64,000 nt of DNA from assembly GCF_000429445.1 (NCBI RefSeq), contig NZ_AUBW01000006.1, positions 62,001-126,000 of the forward strand, in the 5' to 3' direction. A model generated the notes under the pieces. The model saw only the letters and a program-made list of their open reading frames with translations, was not told the DNA's origin and made no database searches. Shown here in pieces: positions 18,673 to 26,898 of this stretch. This DNA is from Algoriphagus terrigena DSM 22685 (lineage in GTDB: Bacteria > Bacteroidota > Bacteroidia > Cytophagales > Cyclobacteriaceae). The translations under genes and the position numbers were made by a program. Position 1 is the first letter of the stretch. Every line of letters begins with the position of its first letter.

Positions 18673-19281
18673 TCATTCTAGTAGTGCCTGCTGCGTCGTG
18701 TAGGCGATTCGTCCTTTCTCGGTAAAAATCCCGTGTAGAAAGTGATCCAGCATCACCGTTTGTTCCTCGGCCAGATTAACGTCCGACCTGGAGAAATTCT
18801 CCGCGTCAAAAGCTGAGGTTATCTGGTTGATCCGGACCTTGGCCAGGATATGGGAATCGATCTCCGGTCTGAAGTATCCTAATGCTTTACCCTTTTCGAG
18901 GACGTTGATAAGATCTTCCATAATCACCTCAATCTTGAAGTGTTCAAACATCTTCCAAGCTTCCGGAAAATACTTCTGCACTTCAAAGACTACCATTGGG
19001 TTCATGTTTTGCAACCTCTGCCGAACCGTTTTGGACATCTTTACCAGATGCTCTATCACCCCGTCTTCTGACTCCAGAATCTCGCTTAGCTTTTTCCGAT
19101 CCTCGTCTAAAAGCACCTCAAAAGCCTCTTTTACCAGGTCCTTTTTGTCTGCGAACTCCTGATAGATGGTTTTCTTGGATATACCTCCCTGCCTGGCAAT
19201 GTCTTCCATAGTCACTGCCCTCACCCCATATCGGGAAAACTGATCTATTGCGATCTCCAGAATTCTCGTTCTTGTCACCAA
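18673..19281 (-). CDS. TetR/AcrR-family regulator of the efflux operon
   Basis: About 202 residues when started at the TTG at 19281 (or GTG at 19278), giving M-V-T-R-T-R-I-L-E-I-A, the usual TetR beginning. The longer TTG start at 19323 lies upstream of the promoter -7 box and is rejected. The helix-turn-helix is VTMEDIARQGGISKKTIYQEFADKKDL (about residues 22-48); the rest is an all-helical ligand and dimer domain. It is the first gene of a same-strand operon with the TolC, adaptor and RND genes, and a perfect inverted repeat brackets the promoter, so it most likely represses itself and the pump until a ligand binds. Confidence 0.85.
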   Translation of the reverse strand: MVTRTRILEIAIDQFSRYGVRAVTMEDIARQGGISKKTIYQEFADKKDLVKEAFEVLLDEDRKKLSEILESEDGVIEHLVKMSKTVRQRLQNMNPMVVFEVQKYFPEAWKMFEHFKIEVIMEDLINVLEKGKALGYFRPEIDSHILAKVRINQITSAFDAENFSRSDVNLAEEQTVMLDHFLHGIFTEKGRIAYTTQQALLE

Positions 19282-19304
19282 ATCTATCTTTAAAACCAAG
19301 GCCG

Positions 19305-19348
19305 CAAAACTATGGAAACCCAAGTACTATTCAAAGTTTCCATAGTTT
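19305..19348 (-). promoter_or_regulatory. promoter and TetR operator of the efflux operon
   Basis: A perfect 13-bp inverted repeat, AAACTATGGAAAC at 19307-19319 and GTTTCCATAGTTT at 19336-19348, is separated by 16 bases. On the minus strand TAGTTTTG (19305-19312) is an exact TAnnTTTG box and overlaps the inner arm; TTTG next to the outer arm lies exactly 19 bases before it, the ideal -33 spacing. Binding of a dimer pair here would block RNA polymerase. Confidence 0.8.
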
Positions 19349-19750
19349 ATTATAAAATTATCTTTTTCAAAAAGGAAAATAACCTGTACATAATCGAACA
19401 AAACGACGGTTTGACCAGCCTAAACAGAATTAAATTTGAAAATCGCCGTAAAAATTGACTGTTGTTCCAATCAAGATTCTACAAACGACGCATGTCTTGT
19501 TAGGTTTTGTGCTTTCACACGGATTCTGCTCGCAAGTCATTCTTTCAAAGAAGAATCCGCGAGAGCCATCGGGTTCCAAAGCTTTCATACTGCCTTTCCT
19601 CAAGATTCCGGTTCCCCTTGCGTGGGTATTTCCCTAGGTTATTAAATCGTTAAAAACCCCGAAAACCGGGAAGTTTTACACATTTTTGACCCGCGGATTA
19701 GTCCAGACCTACCGCCTTGTCAGTATTATAAATCAAACAAACTTTCTCTC
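19349..19750. other. intergenic region between the tetR promoter and alkaline phosphatase
   Basis: About 400 bases without a credible gene. Two short overlapping open frames at 19436-19645 lack any family features and are treated as chance. A weak imperfect hairpin around 19652-19677 is seen. The alkaline phosphatase promoter must lie here, but no exact TAnnTTTG box was found. Confidence 0.5.
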
Positions 19751-20821
19751 ATGAAACTTCGAATTCTTTTTGCCCTCCTACTTTTCTCAAGTCTTGGATC
19801 CGTGTACGCACAGAAAAAAGTCAAGCAACCAAAGAACATCATCCTGATGATCGGCGACGGAATGGGGGTAGCCCAGATCTATGCCGGACTGACCGGTAAT
19901 CACGGCCACCTCAACCTGGAGCAATTTCCCGTAGTGGGATTTCATAAGAACCAGGCAAGCAATGCCTTTGTGACCGATTCGGCAGCCGGAGCTACCGCTT
20001 TTTCCTGCGGTGTCAAAACCTACAACGGCGCCATCGGCGTAGGACCAAACGGGGAACCCTTGCCTACCATCCTTGAAATTGCCGAAGACAAGGGACTCGC
20101 CACAGGTATGGTCGCTACCTGCTCGATTACACACGCCACTCCGGCCAGCTTCATCGCCCATCAGGCATCACGCTCGCAGGACGAGGACATCGCTATGGAT
20201 TTCCTCGCCACGGATATCGACGTGTTTATAGGAGGCGGTAGGAAGTTCTTTGCAAACCGGGCAGACAGTGTCAACTTGGTTGATTCTTTGAAACACAGAA
20301 GCTACCAGATCGCCAACTCGATCGAGGAAGTCCAGCAGATCAAAAGCGGCAAGTTGGCGGGATTTCTCGCCGATGAACAGCAGTCAAGATTTTCCGCGGG
20401 CCGTGGAGACGAGCTCGTCCAGTCCACAGAAGTCGCCTTGAATCTCTTGAAAACCAACAAAAAGGGCATGTTTCTAATGGTGGAAGGTTCACAGATCGAC
20501 TGGGGCGGACATAGTAATAACACCCAGTATATCGTGGAAGAGATGATTGACTTCGACAATGCGATTGGCAAGGTATTGGAATTTGCGAAGGCTGACGGCA
20601 ATACGCTGGTCATCATCACGGCAGATCACGAGACTGGTGGATTCACGATCAACAAAGGCAGCACCGAAACCGGAATGGTAGAAGGCAAGTTCACTACCGG
20701 AAGCCATACCGGTGTAATGATTCCAGTATTTGCCTACGGGCCGGGTTCAGAGGCTTTTGCCGGGATCTATGAAAACAACGAGATCTTCCACAAGATGCTG
20801 AAGGCCTATAACTTCAAGTAA
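19751..20821 (+). CDS. alkaline phosphatase (PhoA superfamily), periplasmic
   Basis: 356 residues, with a signal peptide ending near residue 20 (SVYA). Metal and catalytic motifs of PhoA-type phosphatases are in order: MIGDGMG (Asp36), the nucleophile Ser77 in VTDSAAGATA, SQIDWGGHSNN and TADHETGG for the two-zinc site. It is shorter than E. coli PhoA (about 450) and lacks some insertions. It hydrolyses phosphomonoesters outside the inner membrane to release phosphate. It has its own strong terminator and no co-directional partner. Confidence 0.92.
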   Translation: MKLRILFALLLFSSLGSVYAQKKVKQPKNIILMIGDGMGVAQIYAGLTGNHGHLNLEQFPVVGFHKNQASNAFVTDSAAGATAFSCGVKTYNGAIGVGPNGEPLPTILEIAEDKGLATGMVATCSITHATPASFIAHQASRSQDEDIAMDFLATDIDVFIGGGRKFFANRADSVNLVDSLKHRSYQIANSIEEVQQIKSGKLAGFLADEQQSRFSAGRGDELVQSTEVALNLLKTNKKGMFLMVEGSQIDWGGHSNNTQYIVEEMIDFDNAIGKVLEFAKADGNTLVIITADHETGGFTINKGSTETGMVEGKFTTGSHTGVMIPVFAYGPGSEAFAGIYENNEIFHKMLKAYNFK

Positions 20822-20849
20822 AATTACCTCTGAGCCCATTGGCCTGGAC

Positions 20850-20890
20850 AAAGAAAAAGGGTGAGATCGTCGATTTCACCCTTTTTCTTT
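20850..20890 (+). terminator. rho-independent terminator after alkaline phosphatase
   Basis: A perfect 15-bp stem, AAAGAAAAAGGGTGA with TCACCCTTTTTCTTT, has a loop of about 11 bases and a T-rich right arm. It is 29 bases after the stop and, with its A-rich left arm, could act in both directions. Confidence 0.85.
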
Positions 20891-21026
20891 GTCTGATGCT
20901 CATCGGAGCAAGCCTTCATTCAACACTCTACCGATTCGTAATGGACTCTCGGTTCTGCTTTTTCATTGGGAAAAATACGATCACGCTGACGATGACGTCA
21001 AACCTCCAGCTTCCCAACGTCTACTC

Positions 21027-21755
21027 TCAATCCGCCTTCTCGAAAACCAAAAAGTGTTGAATATTCATAAACTGCCCGTTTTGAACCAGCTTGAATCCAT
21101 TTGCAGACAATTCTTTTTCAATTTGAACTACGGTCATTTTATGGTGTGGCCGGATTTGTACTTCAGGATCTTCACCTCTATACTCGATTAGCAGCAGTTT
21201 GCCATCAGGCTTGAGGGATTTTTTGATCGCTGCGAGCATTTCTACAGGGTATTCCAGCTCGTGGTAAACATCCACCATGAAGGCGAGGTCTATGGAGTTC
21301 TCAGGCAGATTAGGCGACTTTTCGCCACCCTTGGTCGGAACCACATAGTCGTAACCGAGCTCTTTGCTTCTTTCCTCCAGAAATAGGATGGCGTCCTCCT
21401 GAATCTCTACAGCATAAATTTTTCCGTTCGGAACCTTGGGAGCTACCCTGAACGTGTAAAAGCCCGAACCCGCACCGATATCCGCCACTACACTGCTCGG
21501 GGTGACGGGGAAGTTTTCGATGGCTAAATCGGTGTTTTCCTCCTGGGAACGGCTTTGACGCTCGAGCCAGTCTTTGCCGCGAAAGTCCATAATCCCCGCA
21601 ATCTCCCGACCCATGTACACCTTTCCAATTCCGCCAGAACTCGGCGACTGATAAGAATAGTCGGTGTCTTGCTTCTCGACGGAGGATTGGCCTTGGCAGC
21701 TGAAATTCAGGCCCAAACTGAAGACTATTGCCAGAACAAGTGTCAGATTTCTCAT
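21027..21755 (-). CDS. exported SAM-dependent methyltransferase-like protein
   Basis: 242 residues. The N-terminus is a signal peptide (MRNLTLVLAIVFSLGLNFSC) ending in a cysteine that could be lipidated, although the -3 residue is not ideal. Residues about 85-215 form a class I methyltransferase Rossmann core: motif I VVADIGAGSGFYTF, then YAVEIQ, DLAFMVDVYHELEYP and LLLIEYRGED. A conserved VYMGREIAGIMDFRGKDWLER lies before it. SAM is not expected outside the cytoplasm, so activity is uncertain; similar exported predicted methyltransferases (COG4798-like) exist in other Gram-negatives. No operon partner. Confidence 0.75.
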   Translation of the reverse strand: MRNLTLVLAIVFSLGLNFSCQGQSSVEKQDTDYSYQSPSSGGIGKVYMGREIAGIMDFRGKDWLERQSRSQEENTDLAIENFPVTPSSVVADIGAGSGFYTFRVAPKVPNGKIYAVEIQEDAILFLEERSKELGYDYVVPTKGGEKSPNLPENSIDLAFMVDVYHELEYPVEMLAAIKKSLKPDGKLLLIEYRGEDPEVQIRPHHKMTVVQIEKELSANGFKLVQNGQFMNIQHFLVFEKAD

Positions 21756-21961
21756 AGGTAAGATGAAGACAACAAATTAATTTATAATGAATTAGCTAAA
21801 TTCTGCCGGGATTTCCTTGCGGAAAAGTACAAGAAGATTCTTTTTGAACTCAATTCAAATCATTCAGGCCCGCTGGTCTCTACTTTTCAGGAGTTTCAGA
21901 GGAACCGGAAGTTCCCCCGCGAAAGGTATTAACGTCGATAAACGCCCTCTCAGGCCATTTG

Positions 21962-22171
21962 TCAGTCTTCTGATCTAAACTCCAGCAAATCCCCGGGCTG
22001 ACAGTCCAAAGCCCTGCAAATCGACTCCAAGGTGCTAAAACGGACCGCTTTCGCCTTCCCTGTCTTGAGGATCGACAGGTTTGCAAGGGTAATGTCGACT
22101 TTCTCCGAAAGCTCATTCAGTGACATCTTGCGCTTGGCCATCATCAACGCAAGGTTTACAATGATCGCCAT
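21962..22171 (-). CDS. XRE-family helix-turn-helix regulator (YozG-like)
   Basis: 69 residues, entirely a Cro/CI-type HTH: MAIIVNLALMMAKRKMSLNELSEKVDITLANLSILKTGKAKAVRFSTL-type layout, with the recognition helix around residues 30-45. The C-terminus CRALDCQPGDLLEF is typical of the small regulators that follow DUF2975 genes. It begins 3 bases after the DUF2975 stop, so the two are co-transcribed, and it likely binds the repeated sites upstream of that gene. Confidence 0.85.
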   Translation of the reverse strand: MAIIVNLALMMAKRKMSLNELSEKVDITLANLSILKTGKAKAVRFSTLESICRALDCQPGDLLEFRSED

Positions 22172-22174
22172 GGC

Positions 22175-22714
22175 TTATACGGTCAGGTCGTTTTCGGCTT
22201 GGATTTCGATGCCGCGCTTGAAGACTTGCGCGATGATAAAGATGATCGCAGCGAGCAGCAAAAACTCGTCACCTCCACCCAAATAATCACCCAAATCGGG
22301 AATCTCGACCCCCCGTTTTGTCAACCATTCGGCATAGCCTTCGCCAGTCCAAGTCAATAATACCACCGCGAAAGCGACATAACTGATCCTGAAAATCAAG
22401 TTGGCAACGGTCTCGCTAAAGGGATTGACGAAGTTGATTTTGCCAAAAATCTGAATAGCCAGGTGAAAGATATAGGCCTTCAGACCGGTGAGCGCAACCA
22501 GTAAAAACGACAAAGTCACGTAATCGGGCCGACTAAATTCGAGCAGTTTGGATAGGGTCAATCCCAAATATAGATTGTGGGAAGCCATCGATTCCGGGAA
22601 TAAACTAACAACACTTGAGTAGGCTAAGGTGCCTGTTTTGATAAGCAGTCCGATGTAGATACACCAGGCTAATACATGCAAAACCTTAAGGACAGTTTGA
22701 GTTTGGGGCTTCAT
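22175..22714 (-). CDS. DUF2975 membrane protein
   Basis: 179 residues from the ATG at 22714 (MKPQTQTVLKVLHVLAW), preceded by AGAAAA; an upstream start would add nine residues. About four membrane segments are visible (about 8-28, 50-75, 95-125, 135-165). DUF2975 proteins almost always precede a small XRE regulator, as here, and may sense or modulate it; the function is unknown. An array of AT-rich repeats lies directly upstream. Confidence 0.8.
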   Translation of the reverse strand: MKPQTQTVLKVLHVLAWCIYIGLLIKTGTLAYSSVVSLFPESMASHNLYLGLTLSKLLEFSRPDYVTLSFLLVALTGLKAYIFHLAIQIFGKINFVNPFSETVANLIFRISYVAFAVVLLTWTGEGYAEWLTKRGVEIPDLGDYLGGGDEFLLLAAIIFIIAQVFKRGIEIQAENDLTV

Positions 22715-22724
22715 TTTTCTGAAA

Positions 22725-22803
22725 TTTATTGATCTACGCAATTTTCAATAATTATTTATTGATAAACAATAATTATAAAATGTTTTTCAATATTTATTTA
22801 TTG
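22725..22803 (-). promoter_or_regulatory. phased AT-rich operator array upstream of DUF2975-XRE
   Basis: Three sites beginning CAATA start at 22746, 22767 and 22788, exactly 21 bp apart: CAATAATTAT, CAATAATTAT, CAATATTTAT. The outer two are palindromic (CAATAA-N4-TTATTG and CAATA-N6-TATTG). A further TTTATTG half-site is at 22725-22731. Spacing of two helical turns places all sites on one face of the DNA, as expected for cooperative regulator binding. Confidence 0.65.
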
Positions 22804-23870
22804 AAGTGCGAGTAAACAGTCGACCAGACGCGTAAAACCGGTTTTCTGCCCGGAAAAACAGGAGCTATTTCCCTCCAAAAAGGCTGCTTTTGGAAGTGGC
22901 TTTTTAGGAAATTAATATGGGACGGGTTGGCAAAAACGAGTCGAAAAAAAGGGACTAAAGCCTCCAAAAATGAAGCGAAAATCTGATCAAAAAATCACCC
23001 AAAAAAGACTGAATCACGCGCCGTCTCAGTGGAAAATCTCAGCTTCTTTTTCGGGTCTAATTCCCTCCATTCAGAGATCTCCTGCTTACGGAAATTTTAG
23101 AGGTTCGACGCTTCTGCAGGCCGTGAGTTTCTCGGATTTGCTTTCCCCGTCTTCCAGAAAAATCCAAAAATAGAAGCGGCATCAACCACGTAGTTTTAAA
23201 AAGGAACGCATGATCGCCGGGGAAAAATGGACACGTAGTTTCAAATCTGGTCCATCGGTTCACGTCAATACTCTTCCCGAGGAAAACTCATCAACGAACT
23301 TACAAGTCCCACTTTTGCCGAGAAAAGTCAACTTCCGATTCTGGCAGGTAAAGTTACACCGATCGTAAAACCCGTTGTGCTTTCGCCCGGTACAGCAGGG
23401 AGGAACAAACTCTCATTTATGCTGAGAAATCCAGCAATTCGAAAGGCGATCGCTGTCAAAAAAAAACAAAATATGATATATATTAAACAGCTGATTTATA
23501 TCAACTTTAAACTAATTCAAATAAATAGTAACTTTTAACTGTTTTTGGATTTTCCGATCTCAGTATATTATTTGGTTGCGTAAAAAAAAGCGCTGTCAAT
23601 CCCGTAAAACTCTGCTCAATCCAAACCTGATCTTGCGTCTACTCCTCAGCGTAAAATCCAAGCTTTGACTTATTTTTAGTCTTGTCTAAAAATTACCAGC
23701 ACTTCCTTGATCTGCTCCAGCCTGCCTTTTTCACCCCCAACAAGACTACTTAGTACTCTCAATCCGAACCTACGTAGTCCATGACGGGCTCACGGGTTTT
23801 TGAAATGCAAACTCAGCCACTAGGCGTCCTGCTGTTTTTTGTTTAGCTTCGATTGCCTACTCCCAATTCC
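22804..23870. other. 1.1-kb region without a recognisable gene
   Basis: Only short open frames on both strands (for example 22970-23173 and 23057-23263) with no family features or good start context. The stretch 23445-23560 is unusually AT-rich. The word ACGTAGT occurs three times (near 23190, 23232 and 23773). I see no tRNA, CRISPR or insertion sequence. It may be decayed coding sequence or contain an unrecognised non-coding RNA. Confidence 0.5.
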
Positions 23871-24221
23871 ATGCTCACATTTTTTCGTAACACCGCCCTC
23901 TCCTACCCAGAAACCACCGAAGAACCCCACTTCAAAAACACCTCTTTTCGAGTGCGGAAAAAGATCTTCGCCACCTATAATTTTGACACGCAACTAGCCT
24001 GCCTGAAACTGTCCGAAAAAGACCAGGATCTCTTCTCGGTTTTCGACCGCAGCCTGATCTTTCCCGTCCCAAATAAATGGGGAAAACAGGGCTGGACTTT
24101 GGCAAAAATCGAGGCCCTCGATGAGGAAATAATAAGGGATTTATTGCACGCCGCATTTTGTCAAGTGGCTCCCGAAAAACTGAAAAATCCACCCCCCTCC
24201 TCCACTCCTCCAAAACCGTGA
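23871..24221 (+). CDS. MmcQ/YjbR family protein
   Basis: 116 residues from the ATG at 23871. The pattern SYPETTEEPHFKNTSFRVRKKIFATYN near the N-terminus, then LKLSEKDQDLFS and PNKWGKQGWTLAKIEALDEEIIRDLLHAAF, is that of YjbR/CyaY-like fold proteins, once called DNA-binding; their role is not established. The end has a proline-rich tail. Its stop overlaps the GTG start of the hydrolase gene (GTGA), so the pair is translationally coupled. Confidence 0.8.
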   Translation: MLTFFRNTALSYPETTEEPHFKNTSFRVRKKIFATYNFDTQLACLKLSEKDQDLFSVFDRSLIFPVPNKWGKQGWTLAKIEALDEEIIRDLLHAAFCQVAPEKLKNPPPSSTPPKP

Positions 24222-25129
24222 AAATCAAATTTTCCTCCGCGTTCAAGACTCCTTCAGAAGATCAAGCTTGGTTCAAAAACTGGGTAAGCCAACTTGAAAA
24301 ATCGAACCGTCGCGTCTACGAAAAAATCGAGGTCAGCACGGGACTCGGCAAAACGATGGTCTACGGACTCGGGACTTCCGACGTGACGCTGGAGCCTTTA
24401 GTGATTTTTCCCGGAGCCCGAACCACGGCACTCATCTGGGACTTTGACCGGAACCTCGATCAGTTGCTCGACCGGTTCCGGATCTACCTCGTCGAGACCA
24501 ACGGCCTCCCCAATCTCAGCGACGGTGACACGCCCGACATCAAGTCACTCGACTACGGTCATTGGGCCGCCGAAGTGATGGGAAAGCTGAGGCTTGAATT
24601 AAGCTATGTGGCCGGAGCCTCTTTCGGAGGATTGATCTGCATGAAACTCTGCATTGCGCATCCTGAAAAGGTTAAGACTGCATTCCTATACAATCCCGGC
24701 TGTCTACAGCCATTTTCCCTGGCGCTAAGCAATCTTTACTACAATCTCCTACCGATCCTTAGCCCGAACCGGAAAAACGTCGAGAAGTTCCTTAAAAAGG
24801 CCATTTTCCATCAACCTGAACATTTCCTTTCTGCCACAGCCTGGGATTTGTTGGTGGACTATGAACTGTTTGCCTTGACCCGATACCGGGACAAGACGCA
24901 AAAGCCCTATTTCATGAATAAGGAATTGACTCAGGTTCAGACAGCGGTTTATCTTGCTTTGGGCGAACAGGACCTCCTATTTCCGGCTAAAAAGTCACTT
25001 TCTAATGCAAAGGGGCTACTTCCGAATCTCAAAACCAGCAAGATCTTTCTAGCCGGACACGGAGTGGAAACACTTCCCGCTGCCATGCTTTTTCTCAAGG
25101 AGAATGTCGCAAAACTGGAAAACTGGTAA
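24218..25129 (+). CDS. alpha/beta hydrolase
   Basis: 303 residues from a GTG at 24218 that overlaps the preceding stop. Canonical alpha/beta hydrolase features are PLVIFPGARTT (oxyanion strand, about 60-70), the nucleophile Ser135 in GASFGG, a cap region around 160-220 and a late His in LAGHGVE (near 288) after an acidic residue in LGEQDLLFP. Carboxylester or lactone hydrolysis is likely but the substrate is unknown. It is cytoplasmic and coupled to the YjbR-like gene. Confidence 0.8.
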   Translation: MKIKFSSAFKTPSEDQAWFKNWVSQLEKSNRRVYEKIEVSTGLGKTMVYGLGTSDVTLEPLVIFPGARTTALIWDFDRNLDQLLDRFRIYLVETNGLPNLSDGDTPDIKSLDYGHWAAEVMGKLRLELSYVAGASFGGLICMKLCIAHPEKVKTAFLYNPGCLQPFSLALSNLYYNLLPILSPNRKNVEKFLKKAIFHQPEHFLSATAWDLLVDYELFALTRYRDKTQKPYFMNKELTQVQTAVYLALGEQDLLFPAKKSLSNAKGLLPNLKTSKIFLAGHGVETLPAAMLFLKENVAKLENW

Positions 25130-25149
25130 ATTGCCTCAAATTTCGATCT

Positions 25150-25476
25150 ATGAGCTGGATTATTCTGATCATCGCTGGTTTGTTTGAAGTGGGGTTTGCG
25201 GCATGTCTCGGCAAAGCCAAGGAGGCCACAGGCATGACGGCGGTGTACTGGTACGCCGGATTTTTGCTTTGTCTGACCATCAGCATGGTGCTGCTGATTC
25301 GGGCTACCCGGGAATTGCCCATCGGGACTGCCTATGCTGTCTGGACAGGAATCGGCGCGGTAGGTACTGTTTTAGTCGGCATTTTTGTATTCAAAGAGCC
25401 CGCGGACTTTTGGAGGGTATTTTTCATCGCGACCCTGATCGCCTCGATTGTCGGGCTGAAAGTCGTCTCCCACTAA
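25150..25476 (+). CDS. sugE: small multidrug resistance (SMR) transporter, SugE/Gdx-like
   Basis: 108 residues with four membrane helices. Glu13 in AGLFEVGFA is the essential SMR carboxylate, and the WTGIGAVGTVLVGIFVFKEP segment is typical. The GLFEV context resembles SugE/Gdx guanidinium exporters more than EmrE-type drug exporters, but I see no guanidine riboswitch upstream. It lies 20 bases after the hydrolase gene and is probably on the same transcript. It forms antiparallel dimers in the inner membrane. Confidence 0.85.
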   Translation: MSWIILIIAGLFEVGFAACLGKAKEATGMTAVYWYAGFLLCLTISMVLLIRATRELPIGTAYAVWTGIGAVGTVLVGIFVFKEPADFWRVFFIATLIASIVGLKVVSH

Positions 25477-25520
25477 ACCCTGAGCAGGTCGAATCCGCCC
25501 ATTTGTTCAGGTGAATAATT

Positions 25521-25528
25521 TACGTTTG
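25521..25528 (+). promoter_or_regulatory. TACGTTTG -7 promoter element
   Basis: An exact TAnnTTTG match about 130 bases upstream of the small ORF at 25659. No TTG at the ideal distance is present, so support is moderate. Confidence 0.35.
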
Positions 25529-25658
25529 TCCCCATTCGCACAAAATTGTTCGGTCAAAGTGGATACGCAGCCACCAAAACGGTGGATTTGAAGAAAAATG
25601 AGGATTTTTCATTGGCATAAATACTGTGGATACCCATGAGCATCTAAAATCCACAACT

Positions 25659-25943
25659 ATGAGCTACATCGCTATACCCATCCCCAGAGGAGCCGGAAAA
25701 CAGGACATCCAGATCGATGTGACTGTCAACAATGAGAAACAGGCGTTGCACTACAAAGTCGAGCTTTTCTACTGGGACGACTGCAAAAATCCCCAGGGAC
25801 ATCGTGCCGACTGCATTGCCGAACTACTCTCGAAGCACGATCCGAACTGGACCGTTTATTACATCGGAGCTCCCACGGACGATTTTGTGCCCATTACCTT
25901 TGTGGAGCGTAGAGTCAAAAGCGAATTGACCCTGAGTCATTAG
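25659..25943 (+). CDS. small conserved-looking protein of unknown function
   Basis: 94 residues from the ATG at 25659 (MSYIAIPIPRG). It is soluble with no signal peptide. Alternating hydrophobic residues (IQIDVTVNN, HYKVELFYWDD, WTVYYIGAP) suggest a small beta-rich fold, and two cysteines and two histidines lie in the DDCKNPQGHRADC segment, which could bind a metal. I do not recognise a family. Coding-like codon use and a plausible leader support it as a gene. Confidence 0.55.
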   Translation: MSYIAIPIPRGAGKQDIQIDVTVNNEKQALHYKVELFYWDDCKNPQGHRADCIAELLSKHDPNWTVYYIGAPTDDFVPITFVERRVKSELTLSH

Positions 25944-26236
25944 AATTCGCAAAGTACAGCCCTTCAAACAATCCGTGATTTCAGCTTCATTACTCTGACG
26001 AAAAGCGGCGGACAGTTAGTTCCTTCCACGAGCCAATTGCTGAGCCGGGTTTTGCTGACATGTTGCATCAGAAGGTTTGCCAAGCACTCTCCCTATGCTC
26101 ATTTGACCTAGATTCAAGGTGGAACATCTGTAAAAATGTTTTCCGTTAAGATTTAAACTTGGGTCAAAGCGAAGTCGGACGTGGATGACCAGGCCCTACT
26201 TCTGAAAAAGTAGTAAAACTTCAAACGCCCCAGACA

Positions 26237-26776
26237 TCAATCTTTGCCGCTTCCTTTAAACTGGTCTTCCTTGTAGGCAAAGAGTACATTGAAGGTAGTC
26301 AGGGAGCCGTAACAGCGGGTGATGTATTGTTGCAGGCCGATGCGATCTTCGTCGTCCAGCTTGGGGTGGTTGTTGATGTTTTGCTCCAATACCCGAAGCT
26401 TTTCCCGGACCATGACGATCTTGCGAAAGAAGGTCTCAACAGGAATCTCTTTGGCCTGAAGGCTTTTGTCCGAAGGCTCGATGATCAGATTTCCTCCCAT
26501 CCATTTTCCTCCCAAAGGAATCAATGGCGCACGTTCTGAAGTAGCGATCAGTGCCTCACGGATTGCCCGCTCGACATCCTTCATCGTCAGCGTGGGGAAA
26601 TCCGGCACTTTCGCTTCCTCGACCGTATAGCCGTCGTAATCCCGCGCCAGGGTCTTAACTTCCTCAGAGGCCGTAAAATAAATTTTGTAGTAGGTAGAAT
26701 CTACCGAGACGATGATCCCTGATCCAAATTTGGGGTGGCCTATCCGGCTCCCCACTCCGAGTTCGCTTTCTGACAT
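26237..26776 (-). CDS. hypothetical protein with N-terminal Tudor/CarD-like domain
   Basis: 179 residues from the ATG at 26776 (MSESELGVGSRIGHPKFG); a longer start would add a hydrophobic run with a poorer context. Residues about 8-55 (VGSRIGHPKFGSGIIVSVDSTYYKIYF) resemble the SH3/Tudor-like domain found at the C-terminus of UvrD/PcrA helicases and in CarD, which contacts RNA polymerase. The rest is mainly helical (about 60-170) and unrecognised. It lies downstream of the large histidine kinase on the same strand, 122 bases away. Confidence 0.6.
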   Translation of the reverse strand: MSESELGVGSRIGHPKFGSGIIVSVDSTYYKIYFTASEEVKTLARDYDGYTVEEAKVPDFPTLTMKDVERAIREALIATSERAPLIPLGGKWMGGNLIIEPSDKSLQAKEIPVETFFRKIVMVREKLRVLEQNINNHPKLDDEDRIGLQQYITRCYGSLTTFNVLFAYKEDQFKGSGKD

Positions 26777-26898
26777 TTGATTTTTTTCTTCCAAAATAGC
26801 CAAAAAAATGAGAGGGGCTAGAAACAAGTATCAAGAACCCAGCGGCTGGATAGCAAAGAGGTGCCCAGTACCATGTCATCAATACGCGTACGTGATCG

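Noticed and set aside
19282..19323. longer TTG start for TetR
   Set aside because: The codons lie upstream of or within the likely promoter -7 box and operator, so they would not be transcribed from it.
25090..25149. guanidine riboswitch ahead of the SugE-like gene
   Set aside because: The gap to the preceding gene is only 20 bases and no riboswitch-like fold is seen.
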